A stretch of DNA of 64,000 bases, taken from Parazoarcus communis (lineage in GTDB: Bacteria; Pseudomonadota; Gammaproteobacteria; Burkholderiales; Rhodocyclaceae). Position 1 is the stretch's first letter, and every line of letters begins with the position of its first letter. Shown here piece after piece: positions 48,019 to 56,035 of this stretch. The position numbers and the translations under genes are program-made. The notes below the pieces were generated by a model. That model was not told the origin of the DNA. It made no database searches and saw nothing but the letters and a program-made list of their open reading frames with translations. Location: positions 1,736,001 to 1,800,000 of the forward strand of contig NZ_CP022187.1 in assembly GCF_003111645.1 (NCBI RefSeq). Direction: 5' to 3'.

Positions 48019-48603
48019 ATGGAACATACTCTTCCCGCTCTGCCCTATGCCAAGGATGCCCTGGCTCCGCATATCTCTGCTGAAACCCTGGAGTTTCACT
48101 ACGGCAAGCACCATCAGGCCTATGTCACCAACCTGAACAACCTGATCAAGGGTACCGAGTTCGAGAACCTCGACCTCGAGGCCATCGTCAAGAAGGCCCC
48201 CGCCGGTGGCATCTACAACAACTCCGCCCAGGTCTGGAACCACACCTTCTTCTGGAGCAGCATGAAGCCGAACGGCGGCGGCGAGCCGAGTGGCGCGCTG
48301 GCCGACGCAATCAAGGCCAAGTGGGGCTCGTTCGACGACTTCAAGAAGGCCTTTACCGCTTCGGCCGTGGGCAACTTCGGTTCGGGCTGGACCTGGCTGG
48401 TCAAGAAGGCTGACGGCGCAGTGGACATCGTCAACATGGGCGCCGCCGGCACCCCGCTGACCACCGGCGACAAGGCACTGCTCTGTATCGACGTGTGGGA
48501 ACATGCCTACTACATCGACTACCGCAACCGTCGTCCGGACTTCGTGGCCACCTTCCTCGACAAGCTGGCCAACTGGGAATTCGCGGCGAAGAACTTCGCC
48601 TGA
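48019..48603 (+). CDS. sodB: Superoxide dismutase, Fe type
   Basis: 194 aa from ATG at 48019 with GGAGAA upstream. Metal ligands are the His in [10 protein letters not shown], the His in WNHTFFW, and Asp and His in [10 protein letters not shown]. The segments FGSGWTWLV and GAAGTPL fit the iron enzyme rather than manganese. Cytosolic, no signal peptide. Confidence 0.96.
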   Translation: MEHTLPALPYAKDALAPHISAETLEFHYGKHHQAYVTNLNNLIKGTEFENLDLEAIVKKAPAGGIYNNSAQVWNHTFFWSSMKPNGGGEPSGALADAIKAKWGSFDDFKKAFTASAVGNFGSGWTWLVKKADGAVDIVNMGAAGTPLTTGDKALLCIDVWEHAYYIDYRNRRPDFVATFLDKLANWEFAAKNFA

Positions 48604-48642
48604 TCCCTGCCGTCCCGCTCCCTTCGGGGAGTGCAGACTCGC

Positions 48643-48677
48643 AAAGCGATCCCGGCCTCCGGGGTCGCTTTTGTTTT
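48643..48677 (+). terminator. Rho-independent terminator of sodB
   Basis: AAAGCGA-T-CCCGG / CCGGG-GTCGCTTT stem closed by a CCT loop and followed by TTGTTTTC, about 40 bases after the stop. Confidence 0.85.
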
Positions 48678-48711
48678 CTCGGACGCCCGAAGCACAAGGC
48701 CATACCCTCCG

Positions 48712-49461
48712 ATGCTTGACATCCTCTATCGCGACGATCACCTGATCGCGATCCACAAGCCCTCCGGCCTGCTGGTTCATCGCACCGGACTTGACGCGCG
48801 CGAGGAGCGCTTCGCGGTACAGTTGCTGCGCGACCAGATCGGCCGCCACGTCCATCCCGCTCACCGTCTCGACAAGGGCACGTCGGGCGTACTGCTGTTC
48901 GCACTCGATCGCGATACGGCCGCGCGTGCCGGCGCGCTGTTCGAGAATCAGCAGGTATCGAAACGCTATGTTGCTGTCGTGCGCGGTCATCCGCCCGCAG
49001 CCGACGTCATCGATCATCCGCTGGTGCGCCGTTTCGACCCCGCGGAGCGCAGGTCTGCGCGCGCAGAAACCTTGCCGCAGAGCGCCATCACCCGCTACCG
49101 CCGACTGGCCACGGCCGAACTGCCCTACCAGGTCGACCGCTACCCGAGCAGCCGCTATGCGCTGGTCGAGCTGGAACCCGAGACCGGCCGCCGCCATCAG
49201 CTGCGCCGCCACCTGAAACATGTCTCGCACCCGATCATTGGCGATGCAACATTTGGCAAGGGCCGCCACAACCGGCTGTTCCAGACCCTCTTCGGCAGCG
49301 ACCGCCTGCTCCTTGCGTGCACCGGACTCGCCTTCCGCCACCCTTTGAGCAACACCCCATTGCAGATCGACTGCCCCCTGGCGCAGGACTTTACGAAGGT
49401 ACTGACGGCACTCGGTTGGCATTTGCAGGCTGACGGACTTTCGGCCACGGGCGATTCATAG
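48712..49461 (+). CDS. truC: tRNA pseudouridine(65) synthase-like (TruC family)
   Basis: 249 aa from ATG at 48712 (MLDILYRDDHLIAIHKPSGLLVHR). RluA-type catalytic motif HRLDKGTSGVLLFA with the active Asp, and RHQLRRHLKH(V/I)SHPI. Size and the N-terminus match TruC, which acts on tRNA U65, rather than the longer RluC/RluD enzymes. Ends 39 bases before tal. Confidence 0.92.
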   Translation: MLDILYRDDHLIAIHKPSGLLVHRTGLDAREERFAVQLLRDQIGRHVHPAHRLDKGTSGVLLFALDRDTAARAGALFENQQVSKRYVAVVRGHPPAADVIDHPLVRRFDPAERRSARAETLPQSAITRYRRLATAELPYQVDRYPSSRYALVELEPETGRRHQLRRHLKHVSHPIIGDATFGKGRHNRLFQTLFGSDRLLLACTGLAFRHPLSNTPLQIDCPLAQDFTKVLTALGWHLQADGLSATGDS

Positions 49462-49500
49462 CAGAATGAGGGTCCGATCCGTCACCCGCCCGCAGGTCAC

Positions 49501-50580
49501 ATGAATCCGCTTCTGCAAGTTCGCGAACAGGGTCAGCAAATCTGGCTCGACAACCTCTCCCGCACGCTGCTCAATGAAGGGCATCTGGCACGCTTCATAG
49601 CCGAGGATGGCGTCGCTGGCGTGACGACCAACCCGGCAATCTTTTACAAGGCCATTGCCGGCGGACGATACTACGAAGACGATCTGGCGGCGCTCAAGCG
49701 CCAGCCCATCGGTGCCGAAGCGCGCTATGAACAGCTGGTGATCCCCGACGTGCAGCGCGCCTGTGACCTGCTGCTGCCACTGCACCACGAATCGCACGGC
49801 AATAAGGGCTATGTGAGCCTGGAGGTGTCACCCGACCTGGCCGACGACGCCGCAGGCACCCTGGAAGCCGGCCTGCGGCTCAAGGCTGCGGTCGATCGTC
49901 CCAACCTCCTGATCAAGGTTCCCGCAAGCGCTGCAGGACTGAAAGCGATCGAACAGCTCATCGGCGCCGGCGTCAGCGTCAACGTCACCCTGATGTTCTC
50001 GCTCGCCCATGTCGATGCGGTCGCCGCCGCCTATGTGCGTGGCCTCGAACGTCTGCGGGCCGCGGGCGGAGACGTTTCCAGCGTGATGTCGGTGGCGAGC
50101 CTGTTCCTGTCGCGGGTCGATACCCTGGTCGACAAGCAGTTGGAAGAACTCGGCGGCGAGGCGCTTGCACTCCGCGGCAAGGCTGCGGTCGCCACTGCAC
50201 GCCTCGCCTACCAGCACTACCGCGCGCGCTTTCACGGTCCCGACTTTGCCGCCCTGCAGGCGGCGGGCGCCCGCCCGCAGTTCATGCTGTGGGCCAGCAC
50301 CGGTACCAAGAACCCCGACTACAGCGACCTGCTGTACGTTGAGCCTCTTATTGGGCCGGAAACAGTGAATACCCTGCCTGACGCAACGCTTGACGCGCTG
50401 CGCGACCATGGCAGGGTCGGCAATACGCTGGAGCAGGACGTCGGCCTCGCGCAGGCGGCCATGGATGGCCTTGCGGCCCTCTCGATCGACATGGATGCAG
50501 TCGGTGAAAAGCTGCAGGCGGACGGCCTGCACCAGTTCGAGGAAGCGTTCTCAAAGCTGCTTGAATTGACTGCAGACTGA
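49501..50580 (+). CDS. tal: Transaldolase
   Basis: 359 aa. TIM barrel with TTNPAIFYKAI near the N-terminus and the Schiff-base lysine in LLIKVPAS. The FMLWASTGTKNPDYSD segment is typical of the bacterial long form. Exchanges three-carbon units between sedoheptulose-7-phosphate and glyceraldehyde-3-phosphate. Convergent with cheA, from which it is insulated by two hairpins. Confidence 0.95.
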   Translation: MNPLLQVREQGQQIWLDNLSRTLLNEGHLARFIAEDGVAGVTTNPAIFYKAIAGGRYYEDDLAALKRQPIGAEARYEQLVIPDVQRACDLLLPLHHESHGNKGYVSLEVSPDLADDAAGTLEAGLRLKAAVDRPNLLIKVPASAAGLKAIEQLIGAGVSVNVTLMFSLAHVDAVAAAYVRGLERLRAAGGDVSSVMSVASLFLSRVDTLVDKQLEELGGEALALRGKAAVATARLAYQHYRARFHGPDFAALQAAGARPQFMLWASTGTKNPDYSDLLYVEPLIGPETVNTLPDATLDALRDHGRVGNTLEQDVGLAQAAMDGLAALSIDMDAVGEKLQADGLHQFEEAFSKLLELTAD

Positions 50581-50581
50581 A

Positions 50582-50651
50582 GCCTGAAGCGGCGACTGCC
50601 GCTTCAGGCACTGCGCGCCGCACGGCAGCTCACGCTGGCCGCGGCGCGCAG
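50582..50651. terminator. Tandem hairpins between tal and cheA
   Basis: Hairpin 1 (50582-50609): perfect 12-base-pair stem GCCTGAAGCGGC / GCCGCTTCAGGC with loop GACT. Hairpin 2 (50611-50651): perfect 11-base-pair stem CTGCGCGCCGC / GCGGCGCGCAG with a 19-base loop. They sit side by side between convergent genes; no T-run follows either. Confidence 0.65.
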
Positions 50652-50659
50652 CAGGCGGG

Positions 50660-52561
50660 TCAGGCCGCCGCCAGCTGCGGCAGGAGCTTCTTCACCAGCG
50701 CCGAGCGTGCCACACCGCGCTGATCGCCAGCCGCGCCCAGCACTTCCTTCATGTCGAGAATGAGGACGATCTGTCCGTTGGACAGGGTCGTCACACCGGC
50801 TACACCCTTGGGCCGGAAGTCATCGAGCGACTTGATCACGGCATCCTCGCGACCGGCAAAACTGTCGATGGCCAGAATGAACGACAGCTCGGCGGTCTGC
50901 ATCAGCACGCCGTACTCCGGCGGGCGCTCCTGCTCCCAGCCCAGCAGGCCGGCAAGTGGCAGAATGGGCAGCACTTCGCCCCGCACCACCATCGTCGCCC
51001 TGCCCCCCACCTCCTGCACCTGGTCGAGCTCGATCGGCAGGATCTCGCGCACCATCGACAGCGGCACGGCAAACGGCTGTTCCCCGAGCCTGACCAGCAA
51101 CACGGGCAGGATCGCCAGCGTCAGCGGCAGGCTGATGATGAAGGTCGTGCCCTTGCCCTGGGTCGAGCGGATGTCGATCGATCCGTTGAGCTTCTGGATG
51201 TTGGTTCGCACCACGTCCATTCCGACGCCGCGGCCGGATACGTCCGACACCTTGGCCGCAAGCGAGAATCCGGGCAGGAAGATGAGGTTGAAGCTCTGCC
51301 GCTCATCCATCGTATTGGCCTCCTCATCGGTGATGAGGCCTTTCTGCAAGGCCTTGGCCCGCAGCTTCTCGGCGTTCATGCCGCGACCATCGTCAGCGAT
51401 CAGGATCACGATGTGATCGCCCTCCTGGCGCGCTTCGAGACGGACTTCGGACTTCTCCGGCTTGCCATTGGCCCGGCGTTCGACGCCGTCTTCGACACCA
51501 TGATCGACCGCATTGCGAATGAGGTGGATGATCGGATCGGACAAGTCCTCGATCATGGTCTTGTCGATCTCGGTTTCCTCGCCGGCAAGCACGAGCTCCA
51601 CATCCTTGCCGAGATTGCGCGCAAGGTCGCGCGCAATGCGCGGATATTTCTGGAACAGCCGACCGATCGGCTGCATGCGTGTTTTCATCACCGCGTTCTG
51701 CAGATCCGAAACCAGCAGGTCGAGCTGGCTCACCGCCAGGTCGAGCGCATGCAGGGTCTCGGTATCGTTGCGTCCGCTCAGGATGTCGCTGCGCAGCGCA
51801 TTGAGCCGGTTCTTGGTCAGCCCGATTTCGCCCGACAGGTTCAGCACCTGGTCGAGGCGCGAGGTATCGACGCGGATCGAGTTGTCGCGCTGACGCTCGC
51901 CCTCGCGCCGCCCTGCCGGTGCGGAAGCACCTGGCCGGTCGCTCGCACGGCGTCCGACCGCACGCGTGATGACCTCTTCCGGGTCCTCCAGGGGCTGCGC
52001 AGGAATGAGCTTCGCGGCTTCCGCAGCAGGATCGGCAGCACCCTTCGGCACCACCGCGACGGCGTTGTAGAGGAGCTTCCAGTCAGGCTCGTGCGCGCTG
52101 CCGGGGTTCTCGCCCCCACCTTCGCCACCACTCTTTCTGGTCGACGCCGGCTCGACCGCCGGCACGGCCTCACCGGCAATGGCGAGTTTCAGCGCGGCAA
52201 TCAGGGCCGGATCGGCTGCGGGCGGCTGGCCACCATGCTCGAGATGATTGAACATCTCGCGCACTGCGCCGGTCGCCTCGAGGATGACGTCCATCATCTC
52301 CGAGCTGACCGCGAGTTCGCCGTTGCGCAGCTTGTCGAACAGGTTCTCGGTGAGGTGGCACAGGGTCACCAGCTCGGTGGCGTTGAGAAAACCGGCGCCA
52401 CCCTTGATGGTATGAAACCCGCGAAAAATATCGTTGAGCAGGTTCCGGTCGTCAGGGAAGCGCTCCAGATCGACCAGTTTGTTGTCGACACCCGACAACA
52501 GGTCTCCGGCTTCGACCAGGAAGTCCTGCAACAGATCTTCCATTCCGGCAAAGTCACTCAT
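50660..52561 (-). CDS. cheA: Chemotaxis histidine kinase CheA
   Basis: 633 aa from ATG at 52561 (MSDFAGMEDLLQDF). HPt domain with phospho-acceptor H50 in FHTIKGGAGF, a low-complexity linker (about 110-235), dimerisation helices, HATPase with HLIRNAVDHG, DDGRGM and GRGVGMD boxes, and a C-terminal CheW-like domain (VPLSMVREI). I see no P2 CheY-binding domain in the linker. Last gene of the cheV-cheV-cheY-cheZ-cheA unit, 65 bases after cheZ. Confidence 0.95.
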   Translation of the reverse strand: MSDFAGMEDLLQDFLVEAGDLLSGVDNKLVDLERFPDDRNLLNDIFRGFHTIKGGAGFLNATELVTLCHLTENLFDKLRNGELAVSSEMMDVILEATGAVREMFNHLEHGGQPPAADPALIAALKLAIAGEAVPAVEPASTRKSGGEGGGENPGSAHEPDWKLLYNAVAVVPKGAADPAAEAAKLIPAQPLEDPEEVITRAVGRRASDRPGASAPAGRREGERQRDNSIRVDTSRLDQVLNLSGEIGLTKNRLNALRSDILSGRNDTETLHALDLAVSQLDLLVSDLQNAVMKTRMQPIGRLFQKYPRIARDLARNLGKDVELVLAGEETEIDKTMIEDLSDPIIHLIRNAVDHGVEDGVERRANGKPEKSEVRLEARQEGDHIVILIADDGRGMNAEKLRAKALQKGLITDEEANTMDERQSFNLIFLPGFSLAAKVSDVSGRGVGMDVVRTNIQKLNGSIDIRSTQGKGTTFIISLPLTLAILPVLLVRLGEQPFAVPLSMVREILPIELDQVQEVGGRATMVVRGEVLPILPLAGLLGWEQERPPEYGVLMQTAELSFILAIDSFAGREDAVIKSLDDFRPKGVAGVTTLSNGQIVLILDMKEVLGAAGDQRGVARSALVKKLLPQLAAA

Positions 52562-52626
52562 CGCTCTATCGCTCCCATTCACGTTCGGGCCGCCGGGTCA
52601 GAATGCCCGTGCGGCCGGCGTGCAGA

Positions 52627-53499
52627 TCAGAAACCCAGGCTCTCGAGGAGGTCATCGACCTGCCCCTGGCTGGTCACCACGTCATCGCGGCCTTCGCTGC
52701 TTACCACCGGGCCATTCATCAGCCCGGCATTCTTTTCGTTGCGCTTCTCGGCGGGCGCAACCTCGAGCAGAACCTCGAGCAGTTGCGACTCCAGGGTCTG
52801 CGCCATGTCGACCACTTTCTTGATGACCTGGCCGGTGAGATCCTGGAAATCCTGCGCCATCATGATCTCAAGCAGCTGCGCATTCGTGGCGCGGCTGCCG
52901 TCGCTGACGGCGGACAGAAAGCCCCGGGTCTCGCCCGCCAACGCCTTGAACTCTTCGACCGAGAGTTCGTTCGCGTACAGTCGGTCCCACCTCGCGCGCA
53001 GTGCATCGGCATCGCTTTCGAGCTTGTCCTGAATCGGCTTGGCCACATCGGTAGCGTTCAGCACCCTGCTCGCCGCCTGTTCGGTCATCTGCGCGATGTA
53101 GGTCAGGCGCTGACGTGCATCGGGCATCGCCTGCGCGACCTCCTGCAGGGCAGAATCGAATCCGAGCTCGAGGAGCGAGTCGTGCACCTTGCGCGTCATC
53201 TGACCGATGCGATTGAAGACAGCTTCCGGGGCCGCTGCATCCTGCTCTGCGGCGGCAGGCGCCGGCTCCGGTAATTGCACGTCGGGCTCAGCACCCGCGG
53301 ATACGTCGAATTCGGCGGCAACGGAGTCGAACAGCGCCTGCAGTTCGTCGTTGTCGTCCGTCTCGGGGGCTGCTGCCGGTGCGGGCACTGGACGCTGGAG
53401 TACGGGTTCGGGCTCGGCCTGGGTCGACGCGATGCTGTCGAACAGGGCCTGCAGTTCATCCGAATCACTCGCTTCGTCAAATTTCATCCGCTTCGCCAT
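52627..53499 (-). CDS. cheZ: CheY-P phosphatase CheZ
   Basis: 290 aa, longer than the ~214-aa E. coli protein because of a 90-residue N-terminal extension. The catalytic helix is QDFQDLTGQVI (active Asp and Gln) and the C-terminal CheY-binding peptide is QVDDLLESLGF. The extension contains the peptide DELQALFDS(I/V)A twice, at residues 14-24 and 51-61, separated by a proline/alanine-rich linker. These peptides look like CheY-binding N-termini of FliM. Removes the phosphate from CheY. Confidence 0.93.
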   Translation of the reverse strand: MAKRMKFDEASDSDELQALFDSIASTQAEPEPVLQRPVPAPAAAPETDDNDELQALFDSVAAEFDVSAGAEPDVQLPEPAPAAAEQDAAAPEAVFNRIGQMTRKVHDSLLELGFDSALQEVAQAMPDARQRLTYIAQMTEQAASRVLNATDVAKPIQDKLESDADALRARWDRLYANELSVEEFKALAGETRGFLSAVSDGSRATNAQLLEIMMAQDFQDLTGQVIKKVVDMAQTLESQLLEVLLEVAPAEKRNEKNAGLMNGPVVSSEGRDDVVTSQGQVDDLLESLGF

Positions 53500-53531
53500 T
53501 TCCTGGCTCCCTATCTGGTTCGTGCTGCCCG

Positions 53532-53933
53532 TCAGGCAGCTGCACTCTTGCCGAGCTTCTCGAAGATTTTCTCCAGCTTCTCGGACATGGTCGCAGCAGT
53601 GAAAGGCTTGACGATGTAGCCGTTGGCTCCGGCCTGCGCGGCTGCGATGATGTTTTCCTTCTTGGCTTCGGCCGTGATCATCAGCACCGGAAGATGCTTC
53701 AGTTGCGGCGTTCGGCGGATGGTCTGCAACAGGGTCAGGCCATCCATGTTGGGCATGTTCCAGTCGGTCACGACGAAATCGAAGGGGGAGGCGCTGAGCT
53801 TTTGCAGTGCAGCCACGCCATCTTCAGCCTCGTCGACATTGGTGTAACCCAACTCCTTGAGCAGGTTGCGCACGATGCGGCGCATGGTCGAGAAATCATC
53901 CACGACCAGAAATTTCAGTTTTGGGTCAGCCAT
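53532..53933 (-). CDS. cheY: Chemotaxis response regulator CheY
   Basis: 133 aa receiver-only protein. D12/D13 acidic pair, phospho-acceptor D57 (VVTDWNM), T87 region (MITAEA) and K109 (VKPF). Same length and order as E. coli CheY plus a few residues. Lies 32 bases before cheZ and 27 after the second cheV gene. Confidence 0.97.
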   Translation of the reverse strand: MADPKLKFLVVDDFSTMRRIVRNLLKELGYTNVDEAEDGVAALQKLSASPFDFVVTDWNMPNMDGLTLLQTIRRTPQLKHLPVLMITAEAKKENIIAAAQAGANGYIVKPFTAATMSEKLEKIFEKLGKSAAA

Positions 53934-53960
53934 CTCATTCTCCGTTGTGCCCGTTCACGA

Positions 53961-54920
53961 TCAAGCCTGGCGTGCGCGCTGGAGCAGCGGCCGCAAGGTC
54001 TCGGCGAGAACATCAGCGTCGAATTTTGCCACGTATGAATCCACACCGACCCTTTTCCCCATCGCCCGATTCGCTTCCGATGACAGGGAGGAGTGCATCA
54101 CGACAGGAATTCCGTCGAAGCGGCCGTCGTTCTTGATATTGCGTGTCAGCACATAACCGTCCATTTCGGGCATCTCCGCATCGACCATGATGAGATCGAT
54201 CTCATCACCGACGTGATGCCCCATCTGCTGGGCGTGCGCTGCCATGCCTTCCAGCCGCGTCCACGCCTCGAGCCCGTTCTGCGCATGCTTGTGGCGGACA
54301 CCCAGCTTGTCGAGCACCTCGGCGATCTTGCGCCGCGCAACAGCGGAGTCATCCACGAAGAACACGTTCACGTCATCGCCACCATGCAGCGGACTGATGT
54401 TGCCGACAATCGCCTCACCGAAGGTATTGGCCAGAATGGTCTCGACATCGAGGATCGACACCAGCTTGCCATCGGCCAGCTCCGTGATCGCAGTGATGTA
54501 GTTCTGACTGTTCGACGACACGTTGTCAGGCGTACGCACCTTGTCCCATTCGACGCGGATGATGCGGTCGACCTCCTTCACCAGAAAGCCGAGGGTGCGC
54601 TTGCTGTACTCGGTCACCATCATCGAGCCGCCGAGGGCATCGCCGGGCGCACTCAGGCCGAGGATCTTGGCCAGGGACAGCACCGGAATGACGTTGCCAC
54701 GCAGGGAGATCAGCCCCTCCACACCGCGCGGCATGTTGGGTGCCTTGGTGATGAAGGGCGTCTTGGACACCTCGCGCACCTTGAACACGTTGATCCCGAA
54801 GGTCTCGCTGGTACCGAGCGAAAACAGCAGGATCTCCATGCGGTTCGAGCCGGCCAGCATGGTGCGGCCGTCTACCGAATCGAGCAGGGCGGTATCTTCT
54901 TTCTGGTCGAGACTCAACAT
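53961..54920 (-). CDS. cheV: CheV (CheW-receiver coupling protein), second copy
   Basis: 319 aa. N-terminal CheW-like domain (FGINVFKVREVSKTPFI, GLISLRGNVIPVLSL) and C-terminal receiver (VFFVDDSAVARRKI; phospho-acceptor in MVDAEMPEMDGYVLTR; KRVGVDSYVAKF). Couples receptors to CheA and is itself phosphorylated. It starts 9 bases after a first cheV gene with similar sequence but its own motifs. Confidence 0.94.
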   Translation of the reverse strand: MLSLDQKEDTALLDSVDGRTMLAGSNRMEILLFSLGTSETFGINVFKVREVSKTPFITKAPNMPRGVEGLISLRGNVIPVLSLAKILGLSAPGDALGGSMMVTEYSKRTLGFLVKEVDRIIRVEWDKVRTPDNVSSNSQNYITAITELADGKLVSILDVETILANTFGEAIVGNISPLHGGDDVNVFFVDDSAVARRKIAEVLDKLGVRHKHAQNGLEAWTRLEGMAAHAQQMGHHVGDEIDLIMVDAEMPEMDGYVLTRNIKNDGRFDGIPVVMHSSLSSEANRAMGKRVGVDSYVAKFDADVLAETLRPLLQRARQA

Positions 54921-54929
54921 TGATTCACC

Positions 54930-55898
54930 TCACTTCCTGACCGGCGCCACGTTGCGGCTGATCAGGCGACGCAGCGTCTGCGACAGGCGCTGCGGTTCGA
55001 ATTTGGGAACGTATTCATCCACACCGACCGACTTGCCAAGCTGCTGGTTCGACATGCCCGACAGTGAGGAATGCATTACCACCGGCACGCCCTCGAAACG
55101 CGGGTCGCCCTTGATGTTGCGGGTCAGGATATATCCGTCCATCTCGGGCATTTCGACATCGGTCAGCACCAGGCTCAGTGTATCGCTCACCTTCCGCCCG
55201 GCAGCTTCGGCCTGCGCAGCCATCAGTTTGAGCTCTTCCCACGCACGACGCCCGTTTACGGCCGAGATGTACTTCACACCGAGCACATCGAGCGTCTGGC
55301 AGATCTGCTTGCGCGCCACCGACGAATCGTCGGCGAACAGCACCAGATGTTCGCCGCCATTGTCGATTGGTGCGATGTCCTTGAACATGTGGCTGTCGTC
55401 GTAGCGGGTCGTCTCCGACAGCACCTTTTCGACATCGAGCAGCATCACCAGGCGGTTCTCCGGCAATTCGGTGACGGCGGTGACCAGGCCGCCCATGTTG
55501 GCGGTCAGCATGTCGGGCGGCACCCGCATCTGCGACCAGTCCAGGCGCAGAATGGTGTCGACCGCTTCGACCAGGAAGCCTTGGGTGTGGCCGTTGTACT
55601 CGGTTACGATCATGATGTCGCGCGGCGTGTCGGCCCCCACGCCAACGTAGCGTGCCAGATCAACCACCGGCACAAGTGCGCCGCGCAGGCTGACCATGCC
55701 CACGACCGATGCGGGCATCTCCGGCGCGGCAGTGATGGCCGGCGTACGCATGACCTCACGCACCTTGAAAACGTTGATGCCGAAAGTCTCGCGCCGGCCT
55801 GTGTTTTGATCAGTACCCAGCGTAAACAGCAGGATCTCCAGCTTGTTGGTCCCCGCAAGGCGGGTACGGGCATCGATATTCTTCAGTAACTCGGACAT
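54930..55898 (-). CDS. cheV: CheV (CheW-receiver coupling protein), first copy
   Basis: 322 aa. CheW-like domain (FGINVFKVREVMRTPAI, GMVSLRGALVPVVDLARY) and receiver (VLFADDSSVARKQI; acceptor in VLTDVEMPEMDGYILTR). Paralogue of the next gene; the receiver halves are most alike. First gene of the che unit, directly behind a sigma-28 promoter. No cheW gene is visible, so the CheVs may carry the coupling role. Confidence 0.94.
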   Translation of the reverse strand: MSELLKNIDARTRLAGTNKLEILLFTLGTDQNTGRRETFGINVFKVREVMRTPAITAAPEMPASVVGMVSLRGALVPVVDLARYVGVGADTPRDIMIVTEYNGHTQGFLVEAVDTILRLDWSQMRVPPDMLTANMGGLVTAVTELPENRLVMLLDVEKVLSETTRYDDSHMFKDIAPIDNGGEHLVLFADDSSVARKQICQTLDVLGVKYISAVNGRRAWEELKLMAAQAEAAGRKVSDTLSLVLTDVEMPEMDGYILTRNIKGDPRFEGVPVVMHSSLSGMSNQQLGKSVGVDEYVPKFEPQRLSQTLRRLISRNVAPVRK

Positions 55899-55962
55899 TT
55901 CGTTCTCCGCACGCTTGCGGCTGCTGGCCCGGTCAACGCGACCGGTAGCGCTGTTGTGTAGT

Positions 55963-55989
55963 GTATCGACCCGAAGGGATCAGACTTTA
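55963..55989 (-). promoter_or_regulatory. Sigma-28 (FliA) promoter of the cheV-cheV-cheY-cheZ-cheA operon
   Basis: Minus strand TAAAGTCT-N11-GTCGATAC, against consensus TAAAGTTT-N11-GCCGATAA: 7 of 8 and 6 of 8 matches at exact spacing. Start site near 55957, about 59 bases before the cheV ATG. Confidence 0.8.
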
Positions 55990-56007
55990 GCAAGAGGCCG
56001 ACATTGT

Positions 56008-56024
56008 GCCCCGGACACCGGGGC
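56008..56024. terminator. Short hairpin after the MCP gene
   Basis: GCCCCGG-ACA-CCGGGGC, a 7-base-pair GC stem 12 bases after the MCP stop and before the sigma-28 promoter of cheV. No T-run; a weak terminator. Confidence 0.45.
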
Positions 56025-56035
56025 AAGTGCAGCCT

